This document shows positions 32,443-43,553 of a DNA stretch of 64,000 bases, in pieces. Numbering within the stretch: position 1 is the first letter of the stretch; every line of letters starts with the position of its first letter. This stretch comes from Caenorhabditis remanei. Taxonomy: Eukaryota > Nematoda > Chromadorea > Rhabditida > Rhabditidae. Under the pieces are notes generated by a model. It saw only the letters and a list, made by a program, of their open reading frames with translations, ran no database searches and was not told the origin of the DNA. The stretch spans positions 11,842,001 to 11,906,000 of the forward strand of contig NC_071331.1 of NCBI RefSeq assembly GCF_010183535.1, read 5' to 3'. Both the position numbers and the translations under genes were made by a program.

Positions 32443-33727
32443 TTATTGGGAATCAACCATGCATCTGAGTCCCCAGCAAGAGTTATCGAATGTGATGCGG
32501 AAGTTTTCGCATCCGAAATATCCAGACTGAAAATTAAAGAAGATGGATGAATAATCTGTCGTTTCACTTACTCCAGGAGCTCCGCAAGCTGCATTGTAGG
32601 CGTCGTTCAAACAGGCTCCAGTTTGTTGAACGGCTCTGGAAATGACACAAATGTTCTACGTTTCAGAAACTCAACTAGTTTCCGGAAATTATAAATTTTG
32701 ATTCTTGGTTCTAATGAAATTTGAAAAGAAAAGAAACTTACGGACAGAAGTTGTTAGCTGCAACGGTCTGATTGAAGTTAGCAATACAGTTCAGGTAGGC
32801 GTTAGTTGTTGGGAAAGTTCCAAGACATCCCCATTGAGCGACGACTTCTAAAACATTAGAACATTCAATATGAAAACAGAATGGGTTTGAACTCTTGTCA
32901 AGAGAAACTAAAACGAACCGCTGAATCCACCGACACACATCCACTCGAGTCCACGGAAAGTTCTGACGTAATCGAAGGCTGGAAATTATGGAATTTGCTT
33001 TAAATCTTCATATAAAAGAGGTTACCATTAGGAAAATCTGGTTGAGGTTTGTTGAGAAGAGTGTAGAGATTCATGCATGGGTAGTAAGAAGTTCCGAGGC
33101 ATTGGTAGAATTGAGTACGGGTGCTGGAAACGGTTTTAGTTTCGAAAGAGAAGGTGTTCGAGTTCAACATTAGAGAAATTATGAATCTGAGAAAGGTCTT
33201 CAAGTAGGGAGAGCCAGAAATGCTCCGCGAGAGCTCAGAAACCGTGACACCTAGCAGGTCCTTACCTGACCCTATCATAACTTGCTGACAATGAATGACA
33301 GTTTAATTAGCGATCTTGGTAAACACTTGTTTCTTCAGGAAGGGTCTTTGAAGGGAATTTTTATTTTAGGCACCATTTCCATCAACTCACTTGCAAACCT
33401 TCACCAACTCAGTCACATTCATCATCAAATATTTCTGAACAGTGTTGAAAATGTAGGTTCCATTACGCCAAGAGATGGAATCATCCATTCCGAAGAATTT
33501 ATTGAAAGTTGCCTAAAAATGCTCTCAATTCTCTCAAGTTCTGTATCGTTTTCTCTCACTTGACAATAGTTGAATTGAACATCATTACAAGTTGAGATTG
33601 CAGCATTTTGTGGCTGCTCACGGAAAGCCATCAATTGAATCACGTCATCTGGAAGAGTGTATGGAAGGAGAAGAGCTGCTTGCGAGGCTCCGACCAGTAC
33701 AAGAAGAGTTAATGCAACGGAATGCAT
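32443..33727 (-). CDS. DUF19 secreted protein, third paralogue
   Basis: Exons from 33727 downwards: 33727-33560, 33512-33391, 33123-33026, 32978-32919, 32847-32742, then two more ending at the TAA at 32443-32445. The signal peptide is MHSVALTLLVLVGASQA. The cysteine pattern matches the inverted pair (STCNDVQFNYCQ, FYQCLGTSYYPCMN, FRGLEWMCVGGF, QQTGACL, YFGCENFRITFDNSC) but the sequence is clearly diverged, so this is an older duplicate. Intron 2 (267 bp) is expanded compared with the others and contains a GC-richer insert around 33200-33280. Function unknown. Confidence 0.85.
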
Positions 33728-35060
33728 TCTGGAAAAATGAGGAAGAAAGGGTAAGTCAGTCTTGGAATGAGGAAGTGATTGAAGAGAACAAATATCGATA
33801 TTTGGAAACCGGTGATATTTTCGATTCCAGATTACATCATCAGATTTTTCAAAACTTCGAAATATTTTATCATGTTGCTCGTTGGGGAAGGTGGACTTAT
33901 TTTCAGAAAATCACACAATTTGAAATTACAGTAATCAAGCTGTGTTTTTACTTGTTTCAGTTCCAAAACTTAGACTCTATCATTTGTGAGTCTTCAGAAT
34001 ATTAAAAAACAGAAAACATGTATACCATAAGTTTCAGCAAAATATTCAGGATTATTTCAAAATCACAGAACCCGCCATAAAATTGGTTATTACACCCTAA
34101 CTTCCAGATTTGTAGGAGTTGCAGAACAAACCTAGATGTTGATTTTTATAGTCAACAACTTCTTCTGTTCGAGTTCTTTCCAGAAAGTTACACCCATTTT
34201 TAGATAAGCTTGAAAAACTTGGTTTTGTTAACTGACACACTTCGATTTGCAAGATGAGTTTGTCAGGTTATATATTTCTAGGAAGGGCTCAAAACACTGT
34301 TCATCGAAATTCTATGTGTCTCCTATCATTCATCCAAAACTTGGAATGATTGGACGATCAGAAATCCTGTTGCATGCTCTCAAAGTAAGGAATTTTCAGG
34401 TGAAAACCTGAAAAACGGAATGGTTTTCTTTTGGGTGCTTTTGGAGTTACAATATCAGAAGTAAGTTTCTCTAAATTTAGAGTCATTCAATTTTGAGGTG
34501 CAGATGATAGACGTAGTTCAGTAGTAAGCAAAAATGGAAATGTATTTTCTGCACTACGCCTGAAACAGGACAATAACATATATTACAACATGATTTTGTT
34601 CTACTTAAATGAATGAATCTCACAATTCCATGGAAACATTCGAAGACTACAGTAATTTCTCCTGAAAACAAATTGAAAAACTGCAGAAATCGAACGAGTA
34701 ATTTCGAACAAAATGACGTTTGAAGGTGAGAAATGACTCAAAAAAGGGCAGGGCGTAGTCGAGAATTTCGGACTGTGCACACATCGTGGCAAAAATTATA
34801 TGATCGGCGTCGGCATATTGATATCACTTGGCACGACGGAATGGGTTATCAAAACGAATTACGTGGAGAGAGGGGAGGACAGTCATTTTGCCTTTTAGGT
34901 GGATGATTATAAGCATCGTAAAAAAGAAACCGTAAAAAAGAGAAAGATTGGGTTTTTGAATTGTGATGCTCTGCCTTATTGAGAGAAAGTTGAACAAAAT
35001 TACCCATTTCATTAATAACAAGAAAAGAAAACAACTAAAAAGTAACAGAAGAAAGACCTA
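33728..35060. other. No gene recognised
   Basis: AT-rich intergenic region of 1.3 kb. The plus-strand frame at 33592-34005 is antisense to the DUF19 signal-peptide exon and is not coding. No RNA gene or repeat family recognised. Confidence 0.45.
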
Positions 35061-36253
35061 TTATGATGATGACAAAAACGGAAAGCGATGGAAGAAATCA
35101 GAGATGACGGCGGATTGATCAGATGATGGAATCAATTTGTTCTTGGAGCGACTGTCGTGAGCACGAAATTGAGATGATGTGGCGGATTCTGAAGAGTTGA
35201 CCGTGTCCTTGTGAGAATTGAGTGATGAGAGAATGAGATCAATCTGGAATTATTTGAACTTATTGACATTGAATGACTTGGAATCTAACATCATTCTGCT
35301 GTAATTTCTTCTCAATCACTTTCGTTTCATCTTCAATTCGTTTCAACTTTTTCTGCAATTTCTCTTTCACAAATCCTCTCGAATGTTCGATTTCATAATG
35401 CAACACTTTCTTCGTCTTGAACTTCAATCCATACATTTCCAAATCACTGAAATATTTGGCTCCATTCTCGAATAGTTGCCAATTCTCGAATGAACCGCAT
35501 AACTGACAAAGAAGAGCCATCTGAATATTATATTCATTGAAAAACAGTTGATTTCAGACAAACCGTATTTCGAAAGTTTTCTCGGCGAGTGTCATCAGGA
35601 AGTTTGGCGAGAAGAAGAGCTTTGGTACGAAGAAATTGAACTTGATCACCGAAATCAACGAGAAGAGATTCATAATCAATGAGGAGACGCAGGCAACTGG
35701 AGATTTCAGAAGCGGAGAGCTGGAATAGAAATTGTAATCACGACATATATTATAAGGTTCTTTACCTTTTCTTTCTTTCCGATTGAACATTGAAGCAGTG
35801 AATCTATCAGCATCACTTCATGCGTTCGATTGTTTTTTGTATTCTCTCGGAGTTCTTTGAGTATCTAATATTAGAAAATTAGATGGGAAAGGGATTTTCT
35901 ACTGATTATTCTCAATTTATTGAAAAAGTAAAAATATTATTTAGAAAATCAACAATCTGTCTAATTCTTTTCAGATTCACTAACATTCTCTGCCGCTTCA
36001 AAATCTCCCGTGTAGAAATAATCTGCTACTCGAAACAAGTCAAGTTCGCTGAAAAAAAAACAAATTTTTTATTGTTACATTATTATTATTATTAAAATTA
36101 CTTTACTGCCGTCGCTGTCTGATTTTTTTTTGAAACATCACGAAACCAGAATTTGTCATGTAGATTAGTGGAAAACGGTGGGTAAATTGGAGTTTTTTGA
36201 GTTTTAGTTTGATCTTCATCGTCGGAAGTTTCGAAATCATTGAGAAAATCCAT
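35061..36253 (-). CDS. Helical (possibly C8orf76-like TPR) protein
   Basis: Starts at ATG 36253-36251, overlapping the last A of the COA4 stop codon. Six exons joined in frame down to TAA at 35061. The N-terminus is acidic (MDFLNDFETSDDEDQTKTQK), followed by KFWFRDVSKKNQ and an ELDLFRVADYFYTGDFEAAE repeat-like helix pair, more paired helices (SEISSCLRLLIDYESLLVDF), a coiled coil (KEKLQKKLKRIEDETKVIEK) and a Ser-rich tail. The W-F start and TPR-like pattern recall vertebrate C8orf76, but similarity is weak. Apparently soluble. Function unknown. Confidence 0.65.
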
Positions 36254-36621
36254 TATTTCTTCAATTCCGTCGCTTTTGGTGTATCCTCTTTCGGTGGTTC
36301 ACCAACTTGAACACTTTGAACACAGGTTCGGAACTCTTTCACCTGAAATTATATAATAAACTTGTTTTTCAGAAGCAAAACCATCTACAAACCACGTCTT
36401 GACACTTTCTCCAATCTCTATGTTCTCCCATACAATCGGAGACTTTCAGATGAAGATCCCAGCACCCGGATTTCCTGAAATTTAATATTTTAAAATAAAA
36501 TTGCATCATATTTCGTGTCTCACTTTATCAGTGTCTCAACTCGATCCTCTTGATCGGAGTTTCCAGTCCAAATATGTGGAGATTTTGGTGCTTCTTTTGG
36601 AGCAGGTGGAGCAGTTGACAT
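36253..36621 (-). CDS. Cytochrome c oxidase assembly factor COA4-like (twin CX9C)
   Basis: Exons 36621-36524, 36474-36393 and 36342-36253 encode 89 residues. The twin CX9C (CHCH) motif is intact: CWDLHLKVSDC and CQDVVKEFRTC. Around it, ETLIKKSGCW...CMGEHRDWRKCQ aligns well with human COA4 (LISRSGC, CMAQHQDWRQC). CX9C proteins are oxidised in the mitochondrial intermembrane space by the Mia40 route; COA4 assists cytochrome oxidase biogenesis. The gene lies directly upstream of, and overlaps by one base, the next gene on the same strand. Confidence 0.85.
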
Positions 36622-37470
36622 TACCCTAGAATTGCAATTCGCGAATTGTGTTCTTTGGTGGAAACATAGTGGGAAAGCAAAAAGAAGCAGCAATTTTGAG
36701 AAAAGACAGACAAAACGGATAGAAAAGAGTGTAGAGTTCAATAGGAAACGCAGAGTGACAGAGACTCCCAGTGTACTTCACTCCCAGTCCCGTTTCTCCG
36801 AGAGGAGTACACCAGCGTTAAAATAATTGAAAAGTTTCTTTTTGTTGTCAATTCTTTTTTGGTTTTAATGTTTCAATACTATCTCTCCGTTTTCGATAAT
36901 CGGTGGAAATTTCGCACGCAACCTTGATTGTGGCAGAAAAAGTTTCCCGCAATATTTGGTCGTTCCGAACATTTAATGCGAATTCTATCGAGAATCACGT
37001 GGTGAAAAAGCAGTTGTTACCTTTTTCACGTGTTGGTTTTTGACAAGGGAGAGCTGAAATTTTGTTTTTCCTTAATTTTTGATCTGATAATGTTAGAAAA
37101 ACAATATGAACAAGAGCGATAACTCTGAAAATCGTTTTGAGTTGCTCTTCTGAATATTCTAATGACATTTTCCACGAGAAGTACACACCGTTATTTCTAG
37201 TCCGCGGCCATATTCGGAAAAATCTGAAATTCCGGATTGCAACTTTGTTTTCAAAATTTGTAAACAAACTGATATTTTTGAAGAAATTTTAACCTCTCGA
37301 AGTGGTAATGAATAGTTTTCCCATCCGTTCTGAATGTATCCCTTTCTGCTCTGCCCCCATAGACATCCGTTTTCAAGCTTTGTTGTTGTTCTTGAAATAC
37401 ATCAAACATTTGTTTCTTCTTCTTCATTTCTCTGAACCTCTCTTTCAGTGTCTGATTATTCTGTTTTCAG
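36622..37470. promoter_or_regulatory. Divergent region between COA4-like gene and carrier
   Basis: Upstream region of the COA4-like/helical gene pair and of the mitochondrial carrier. A minus-strand frame at 36995-37267 has no family signature. ctctctttcag and ctgttttcag acceptors at about 37451 and 37471 precede the carrier coding region. Confidence 0.45.
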
Positions 37471-37477
37471 GTAATCA

Positions 37478-38587
37478 AACCTCGAGTTCCGCGCAAAAAT
37501 CACGCTGGAGAGCAGTCGGAAGTCGGCGGCTCCCGACACCCGAGTCGCTCATCGAAATCATTTGGATTTCATCGCGGGATGGGGAGCCGGATGTATCGAA
37601 ACATGCATTTTATACCCGTCGAATAAGATTATCTTTCGACAACAACTTCATGGATTCCACGTCAAAGATGCGATACAACAAATCAAGTTGGAAGGTGTCG
37701 GAAAGTTGTACAGAGGACTGCTGCCACCGTTGATAATGCGGACGACGAGCAGAGCGTTGATGTATGGATTGTACGATGAATTTCAGGTTTTTTATTGAAG
37801 AAAATTGTATTTTCAAGCAGAAATATTATTCCAGATCTCGCTAAAATGTCCGCATGCACCGCCCAACTCATCATTCTCAATTTGCCATGCACAAGCAGCG
37901 TTTTTATGTAAATTTCTCATTCATTCCCGACGAATAGTTGACATTTGCAGCAGGAGTATGCGAAGCAATGTTATGTCCGCTGGAACGGGTTCAAGTGCTT
38001 CTTCAGACGACCAAATTTCATGACAAATTCAAGAATACACTGCATGCGTTCAGTCGGCTACGAGAATACGGATATCGGGAATATTACAGAGGATTTTCAG
38101 TAATTCTCGTAAGAAACAGTTTATCGAACACACTTTTCTTTACTCTCAGAGATCCGTTGAAGCAGAGAGTAAGTTTTGAAGTTATGAAGTTCTTCGATAA
38201 TCATTGAGGGTTTCCAGATAGTTGATCTTCCACAAACCAGTCGATTACCCGTTTCTCTTCAACATTGGATCGGAGATTTCATAGCTGGATCACTTCTCGG
38301 TGCCACTATATCCACTGCATTCTTCCCGTTAGGAGTCATCAAAAATCATATGCAAGCCAAGGTAAACTTCGCAATACAACATTTATCTGACCTTATGTTT
38401 CCAGGTCGGCGTAAAGTACGACAGCAGTATTCAAGTGTTCCGAGACGTGTGGCAACTTCGTAATCGTTCCTTGCGCGGTCTCTATCTCGGTGTTCACCTG
38501 AATTTCACACGATCCCTCGTCGCTTGGGGAATCATCAATTCGATGTATGGAATTCTTCGAAGAGCGCTCGCCCCGTTTGAAAAATGA
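37478..38587 (+). CDS. Mitochondrial carrier, SLC25A51/52-like
   Basis: Coding frame from about 37478 to a donor after 37786, then exons 37835-37907, 37951 onward, and others to TGA at 38585-38587. Three carrier repeats: ETCILYPSNKIIFRQQLHGF, CEAMLCPLERVQVLLQTTKF and TAFFPLGVIKNHMQAK, with LYRGLLPPLIMRTTSRALMY and EYYRGFSVILVRNSLSNTLF between. These match human SLC25A51/52, the mitochondrial NAD+ importer, better than any other carrier I know. No in-frame ATG is found between the last upstream stop codon and the first repeat, so the true start (an upstream exon, a non-AUG codon or a sequence error) is unresolved. Neighbouring genes also encode mitochondrial proteins. Confidence 0.85.
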
Positions 38588-38996
38588 ATAGATCCCTTTT
38601 TCACACATTTTTATTCGCCAAACTTTCAATCCTCATGTTTTGTGTGCCTTTTTCTCCCCCGCCCCGCCAACCTGTTCACTTTCATTTGAATTCTAGGAAT
38701 TCTTTTTCTCTATTAATTGATTGCTTGTTTACGATTCGTATATTAGGAAACAAAATAGATTTATATTTTCACGATTAGTGTATCGCCATCGAAATTCTTA
38801 TCCCCGCTCACTCTTCTTTCTGGTCATTTCATTTTTCTTCGAGACCCCGACGTGTTCGTTCCTGTGTAAATAATAAAGCCTTCGGTTTTGAATGAAGAAA
38901 AGAAAAATATATATTTACAGGTAACGACAACGACAACGATTCTAATCAAAACACTAAAAAATAATCTGAATTTCAGATAAATAAGTGAGTTTCTTC
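38588..38996. other. Convergent 3' flank
   Basis: 3' untranslated regions of the carrier and the HIG1 gene; aataaag at about 38869-38875 looks like the carrier's poly(A) signal. No other feature. Confidence 0.5.
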
Positions 38997-39522
38997 TCAA
39001 TGCTGATTCGAAACTGCTGGTGGCGGAGTTAATGAGACAACATTGGCTTGTCCTTTTCCTGGAGCACGAAGAGCCGCGTCAGTGGGTGCACCGATTCCAA
39101 ACATTACAGCTCCACCGACAAGAGCAGCCACAGTGAGTCCTTGAGCAACAACTCGACCACGCATGAATAATTGAGCATCTCGGGAACTACGACGCAACGT
39201 GGCAACCATCATTCCTGGAAAAATTCTCATAGTTTTCGTGAAGAATCGAAACAAAAACAAACCAATAAGACATCCAGTAGTTGCGAGCATTCCAAGCGGT
39301 ACGAGTGGATTGTTGAGTGCCTTCTGAAGAACAGTTGTGGCGGCTGTTTGACCACGAGAGCCACCGGACATGTCTTGTGGAATCATTGGAATATTTGCAC
39401 GATACGCTTCTTTTTCTTGCTGAAATTTATGAATTTCAGAGATTTTAATGAAACGTTTCAATGCTTACAGTCCACTTCATGTGTGCTTTGTGATCACGGA
39501 AATCGTGTGGTTCGGCGTTCAT
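38997..39522 (-). CDS. HIG1 domain mitochondrial protein (HIGD2-like)
   Basis: The start ATG is at 39522 and exon 1 runs to 39469 (18 codons); two further exons end at TGA 38997-38999. The HIG1 domain shows NNPLVPLGMLATTGCLIG, a second helix pair with MMVATLRRSSRDAQLFMRGR and VVAQGLTVAALVGGAVMFG, i.e. two membrane spans joined by the basic (Q)-x-(L/M)MRxRVxAQG loop. This is nearest to HIGD2A, which helps assemble respiratory supercomplexes and cytochrome oxidase in the inner mitochondrial membrane. Reading through the second intron gives an alternative ending in a longer frame, but the spliced form keeps domain spacing. Confidence 0.85.
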
Positions 39523-40056
39523 TTTTCTGACTGTTTTACAAAATTAATTTCGTTGCTTTCCAGTTTTTTTTCAATAGTGTTTCCAAAAAATAAGGAGAAT
39601 TCAACTCTTCAAACAAATCTTACTGTAGAAAATTGGACATAGAACTTTATATATGGGGAAGATGATTGAATTAATAAAATAGTGAAAGGAACTCATAGAA
39701 AAGTTAAAACATTCTGGGGACTGGGAACTATTTAATCGGGAGAAATCTGAATCTTTGAAAAGTGTACAAAGTTAAAGAAGAACTGGATGTAAAGTAAACT
39801 GGGTGCATTAAAATATAAATTACGGGAAATAAATAAAGTTCGACACTTGGGAGAAGAAGAGGGATACTCTACTTACATCAACATATAAATCACAGAATAG
39901 GCAATTTTTGAAACGGTTTGGAAAGGGGGGCGAGACGGCGATTTGAACAGACACGGAGAGTTTTTGAATTTTTGGAGAGGAAGAGAAAGTGGGAGAGTGG
40001 ATAAAAAACAAAGAGTGGAGAGTAATATGGGTCCTAGTTGGTTAATTATTCGTTGC
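39523..40056. other. Upstream region of HIG1 gene and 3' flank of vps-26
   Basis: AT-rich with no coding potential recognised; frames at 39820-40271 are out of frame with or downstream of vps-26. Confidence 0.45.
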
Positions 40057-41597
40057 TTATGAGGAATCTGAGTTATCATCAGGGCTCGTCGATCCACTTT
40101 TTGGATCAGATCTTGGCGATTCTGGTTTTGGATGTTCGACTGGCGCGGGTGCGGTGAACTTTTGCGTTCCAGGGATGCTCGTCTGCAACTCCTCTTCAGC
40201 CTCATCTGATCCAGGACGACGCAACACTTTGTCCGCTTTTCGCCAGAGTGTGACTTCCTGAAAAATATCATAATTCAGTAAAAATTCAAACGCATTTCAG
40301 TCAATTTACCTGTTGCTTGAAATATCTGCGATCCTCCTCATCAATCAGCACCAAATTCAAGAAGTACTTGACTGAAAACTTCTTTCCAACGTCTCTCATC
40401 GACGGCGCCAAGTCATATCCAGCCAAGAACAATCGAATTGGAATTGACTCTCCGCGCACCGGTGCTCCGTCCATAATCTCAAACTTGGCGACAGTTTCCG
40501 ACTCTTTGAATGTATTCGGTCCGGATCCGACGATTTCAGTCTTGAGAATCGCAATTTCCATGTATTTTATCTTGATGCGAACCAACAGGAAATAGATTTT
40601 TCCAACGATCACATCTTGAAGATGATACTTGTTCTTATTGTACTCAAACTCGATATGAAGACAATCCTCAATTCCAACTTCCATTTTGATTGATTTATCA
40701 TTGTCAGGATAGCTGCTGAGGGCATGAACGACCAGATCGATCTCTTTCGTCAAATCGGTGAGCCTTCTTATTACAGTAACACGGAGAAAATATCTGGAAA
40801 TTATGAATTTTGATAATTTTCAATTTAGTTCTTTGAATTCTAACCTCAGCTTCACATTCGTCCCCATATACGTCTCGAATGGCTTTTCCACATTGTTGAA
40901 TTCGAATGGAAACTGTGCATTCTGGGTGAGATCTCCGGGACGAGCGAGTTCACGTGTCAACGAGATAAAGTCCTGCTGGTTACCACGATCATAGTATACT
41001 TCTGAAACTGAAACATCAAAACAATTGTTTTGAACGGCGGTGTGGGAACGCAGATGTTGCAGAAGACTGTGCATCAAAGTTTGTGACACATGGGGCGCGC
41101 GCTCCGGGTCTCGACACGAACCAGATGGCGTGCCGCAGATATTCAGATTTTACGGCATATACTCAAAACCTGCTTCTAAAGCTTGCTGTAGAGCTGAAGA
41201 ATCAGTTTCTCTCTATTTTTTTCTAGATCTTTGTTATTTCGATACACTCTTCAGTGATAATTTTCACAGTCTTCTTTCACTTTTTCTAGTATTAGAAACG
41301 CACCAATTTGTCCAATAAATTCGATTCGAATACCCTGGTGCTCGAATTTGTGATTGGCTTTCTTCAAATTAACTTGAACAGTTCCCGTTACTGATTCACC
41401 ATCGTAATATAGAAAGTTGTCATGCATATTTCCGTCATCACCGCGAGATTTGATAACCTAAATACATGAAATGGTTAAGATTTTTTATCCATCGAAAATT
41501 ATGAAATTTGGCTGAAATTCCTCACCTTTCGAGTATCTTCGTTCGAGAGCCGAATCTGGATATCTGCTGATTGCCCAAAGCCGAAGAGCATCGCCAT
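40057..41597 (-). CDS. vps-26: Retromer subunit VPS26
   Basis: Start at 41597, stop TAA at 40057-40059, six or more exons, about 356 residues. Arrestin-fold retromer protein: MLFGFGQSADIQIRLSNEDT, DGESVTGTVQVNLKK, HQGIRIEFIGQI, then the highly conserved block SIKMEVGIEDCLHIEFEYNK, DVIVGKIYFLLVRIKIKYME, APVRGESIPIRLFLAGYDL and KYFLNLVLIDEEDRRYFKQQ. The C-terminal tail is acidic and Ser-rich. VPS26 with VPS35 and VPS29 forms the cargo-recognition core that recycles membrane proteins from endosomes. One intron (about 41012-41300) is unusually long and GC-rich for this gene (gcgcgcgctccgggtctcg), perhaps an inserted repeat. Confidence 0.96.
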
Positions 41598-41966
41598 TCT
41601 GATGCGATTTATCTAAACAATACAATTTTGTCAAAAAATCATTGAAAACCTTGATTTATCAGAGAAAAATCAGCGTAAATCCGCAAGAATGAGTCAGAAT
41701 CGCGAACGATTGGAGTTTTTATAACGGATTCACGATAGAGCGCGTTTGCTCGACACTTGAAACGAGTGAATTTTCATTCATTTTTCGTGACGAATCCAGT
41801 GGAAAACGTTTGTTTATTGTTGAAAATAAACAAAGTATCAAATTTATGATAAAATAGAATGTTCTGTAATCAATATAGTCTTCGTATATATATTTTAGAT
41901 GATGATTCTGCACATATTGCAAAAATGACAAAATTTCAACCTAATAAGGGTAGAAAACTTTTTTAT
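41598..41966. other. vps-26 upstream / PIG-C 3' flank
   Basis: No feature beyond expected promoter and 3' untranslated sequence. The genes are in the same orientation, 370 bp apart. Confidence 0.45.
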
Positions 41967-43009
41967 TCACCGATTCACCGATTTAATCGGAACCGCTTCA
42001 TCCCACGGACCATGAATCGTGCATTTACCGGTTTGTTTTAAAATGAGAATGAGTGGGCAAACGAATAAAATGAAAACATGAAGTAGAGTCCAGAACACGG
42101 AAAGCTCGACTGAAAACGAGGAGATGCAATAAATAGAAAACAAAGAGAGAGCACAGAAAAGGATGGAAGATATCGAAGGATACACGTGGAACAATCGATT
42201 TCTGAATTCAGCTCCGTAGGCGTGAAGTGTGAAGGCGACGACGAGGAGTAGAAGTGTCGGAGTGTCTTCTTCCAGTCGTGACAACAAGAAGATAGCAGAA
42301 CTCAACCCACTGCTCACAGATGTTGGATATGAAACTCTGAAAATAAATTATATTTTTATGCGAGAATTAAGGAAATTACACTGGTGCTTTCACTCCGTAA
42401 TCATGAAAGAAACAACTGAGAATCGCAGTGATTATTGACGTCGAGTAGATTGTATCCGTACTGATCGAAGTAGTGAGGGTTCTGAAAGAACTCTGGAGTC
42501 AAGGCTGGTATAAAAATCTCAAAAATTACCTTATCACCGGAGTGAAAGCATACGCGAAAAGAAACAAAGTGACGATAGTTCTCGCGTGTTCTTTTCCATT
42601 CGCGACGTTTGGAGTCAGAAATTTACAGAAGAAGAGATAAAAGACGATAGTTGAAGTGAAGACTCCGTAGAGAATGTTTGGCGACCAGTTTGAGTGAAGA
42701 ATCTGGATTTTTGAATGCAATTTTGTTGAAAATGATGAAAACTTACATTCAAAAACAAAACAAAATACATTGTGAGCATATCCAAATGAGTGAGAAAATT
42801 CATGCATCCGAATACTGCACTTTTATAGTCATAATGGACGACTGACACTGAAAAAATCATAACTTTTAGTGTTACTGAACAAAAAATCAATGTAAAAACC
42901 CACCATTTTTTCGCAATTCCTTCAAAAATTGTGCATCTCCACCCGAATAATTGTCCGGAAACGGTTGTTTTCGATAGAGAATTTTTTGCCATCTCGTTGG
43001 TGACGTCAT
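41967..43009 (-). CDS. GPI-GlcNAc transferase subunit PIG-C (GPI2)
   Basis: Exon 1 (43009-42904) reads [20 protein letters not shown] then [15 protein letters not shown], matching the human PIGC start (KWQKVLYERQPFPDNYVD...FLEELRKN). Later exons are hydrophobic with about eight spans and the conserved ending [12 protein letters not shown] is part of the ER complex that makes GlcNAc-PI in the first step of GPI-anchor synthesis. A tgcttcag acceptor at about 43026-43033 gives a trans-spliced leader that contains one earlier, out-of-frame ATG (about 43022). Stray copies of exon 1 occur at 46128-46391 and 49322-49392. Confidence 0.92.
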
Positions 43010-43553
43010 CTGATGAATGCATACCCTGAAGCAATAGAATCGATTTTTATTGTGAAGTATTGTATAGTTTTGTTGAAAAAGGGAAGAATACACGTGTTGT
43101 GACGAAGCATTTTGTTTGTTCAATCGATAAAATGATTGGTTTTTATAGTTTCTTTGTCTTAAAAAGGGTAGAAAATTCAGATCAAATTGGGAAAAAAATG
43201 AGAAATAATTGGGAAAGAGATTAAAAAAGTAGAAAAAAGAGTAAAAATAATGAGAAAAAGAAAATTGAAAAAGAAGAGAAAAAGAGTGTGCGTTTCTTTT
43301 CCCTCTCTCGTTTCCGCACACTCTCTCGTCTCTTCTACAGTAAAATTAGTGATATTTATAGCTTTCTTTGAGAAAGAAAAAAGAAATAAAAAGAGGAAAA
43401 TATAATATTTATTGAGGTTTTCAATTGAAATTATTTCGGAATTTTGATTCACACTTTTATTAGAAAAAATAATCTGAAAACCATTTTTTGGATGTTCAAA
43501 TATGAAGGAATAGATTACACAGAACAACATAAATTGAAATTTCACTGAAACTG
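43010..43553. other. PIG-C upstream region
   Basis: Promoter of PIG-C and 3' flank of the secreted protein gene. Several long minus-strand frames are Phe/Ser-rich by-products of AT-rich DNA. No RNA gene seen. Confidence 0.45.

Noticed and set aside
33592..34005. 137-codon plus-strand ORF
   Set aside because: Its first part is antisense to the signal-peptide exon of the DUF19 gene; no splice partner or domain.
36995..37267. Minus-strand ORF with a hydrophobic segment
   Set aside because: Starts at an unsupported codon, no downstream exon found, lies in a promoter region.
37302..37733. 143-codon ORF beginning MVMNSFPIRSE
   Set aside because: Overlaps the carrier in a different frame and runs through two clear splice acceptors; lacks carrier motifs.
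42887..43545. Long Phe/Ser-rich minus-strand ORFs upstream of PIG-C
   Set aside because: One of them only contains the PIG-C exon 1 frame extended upstream past the trans-splice acceptor; the remainder is noncoding.
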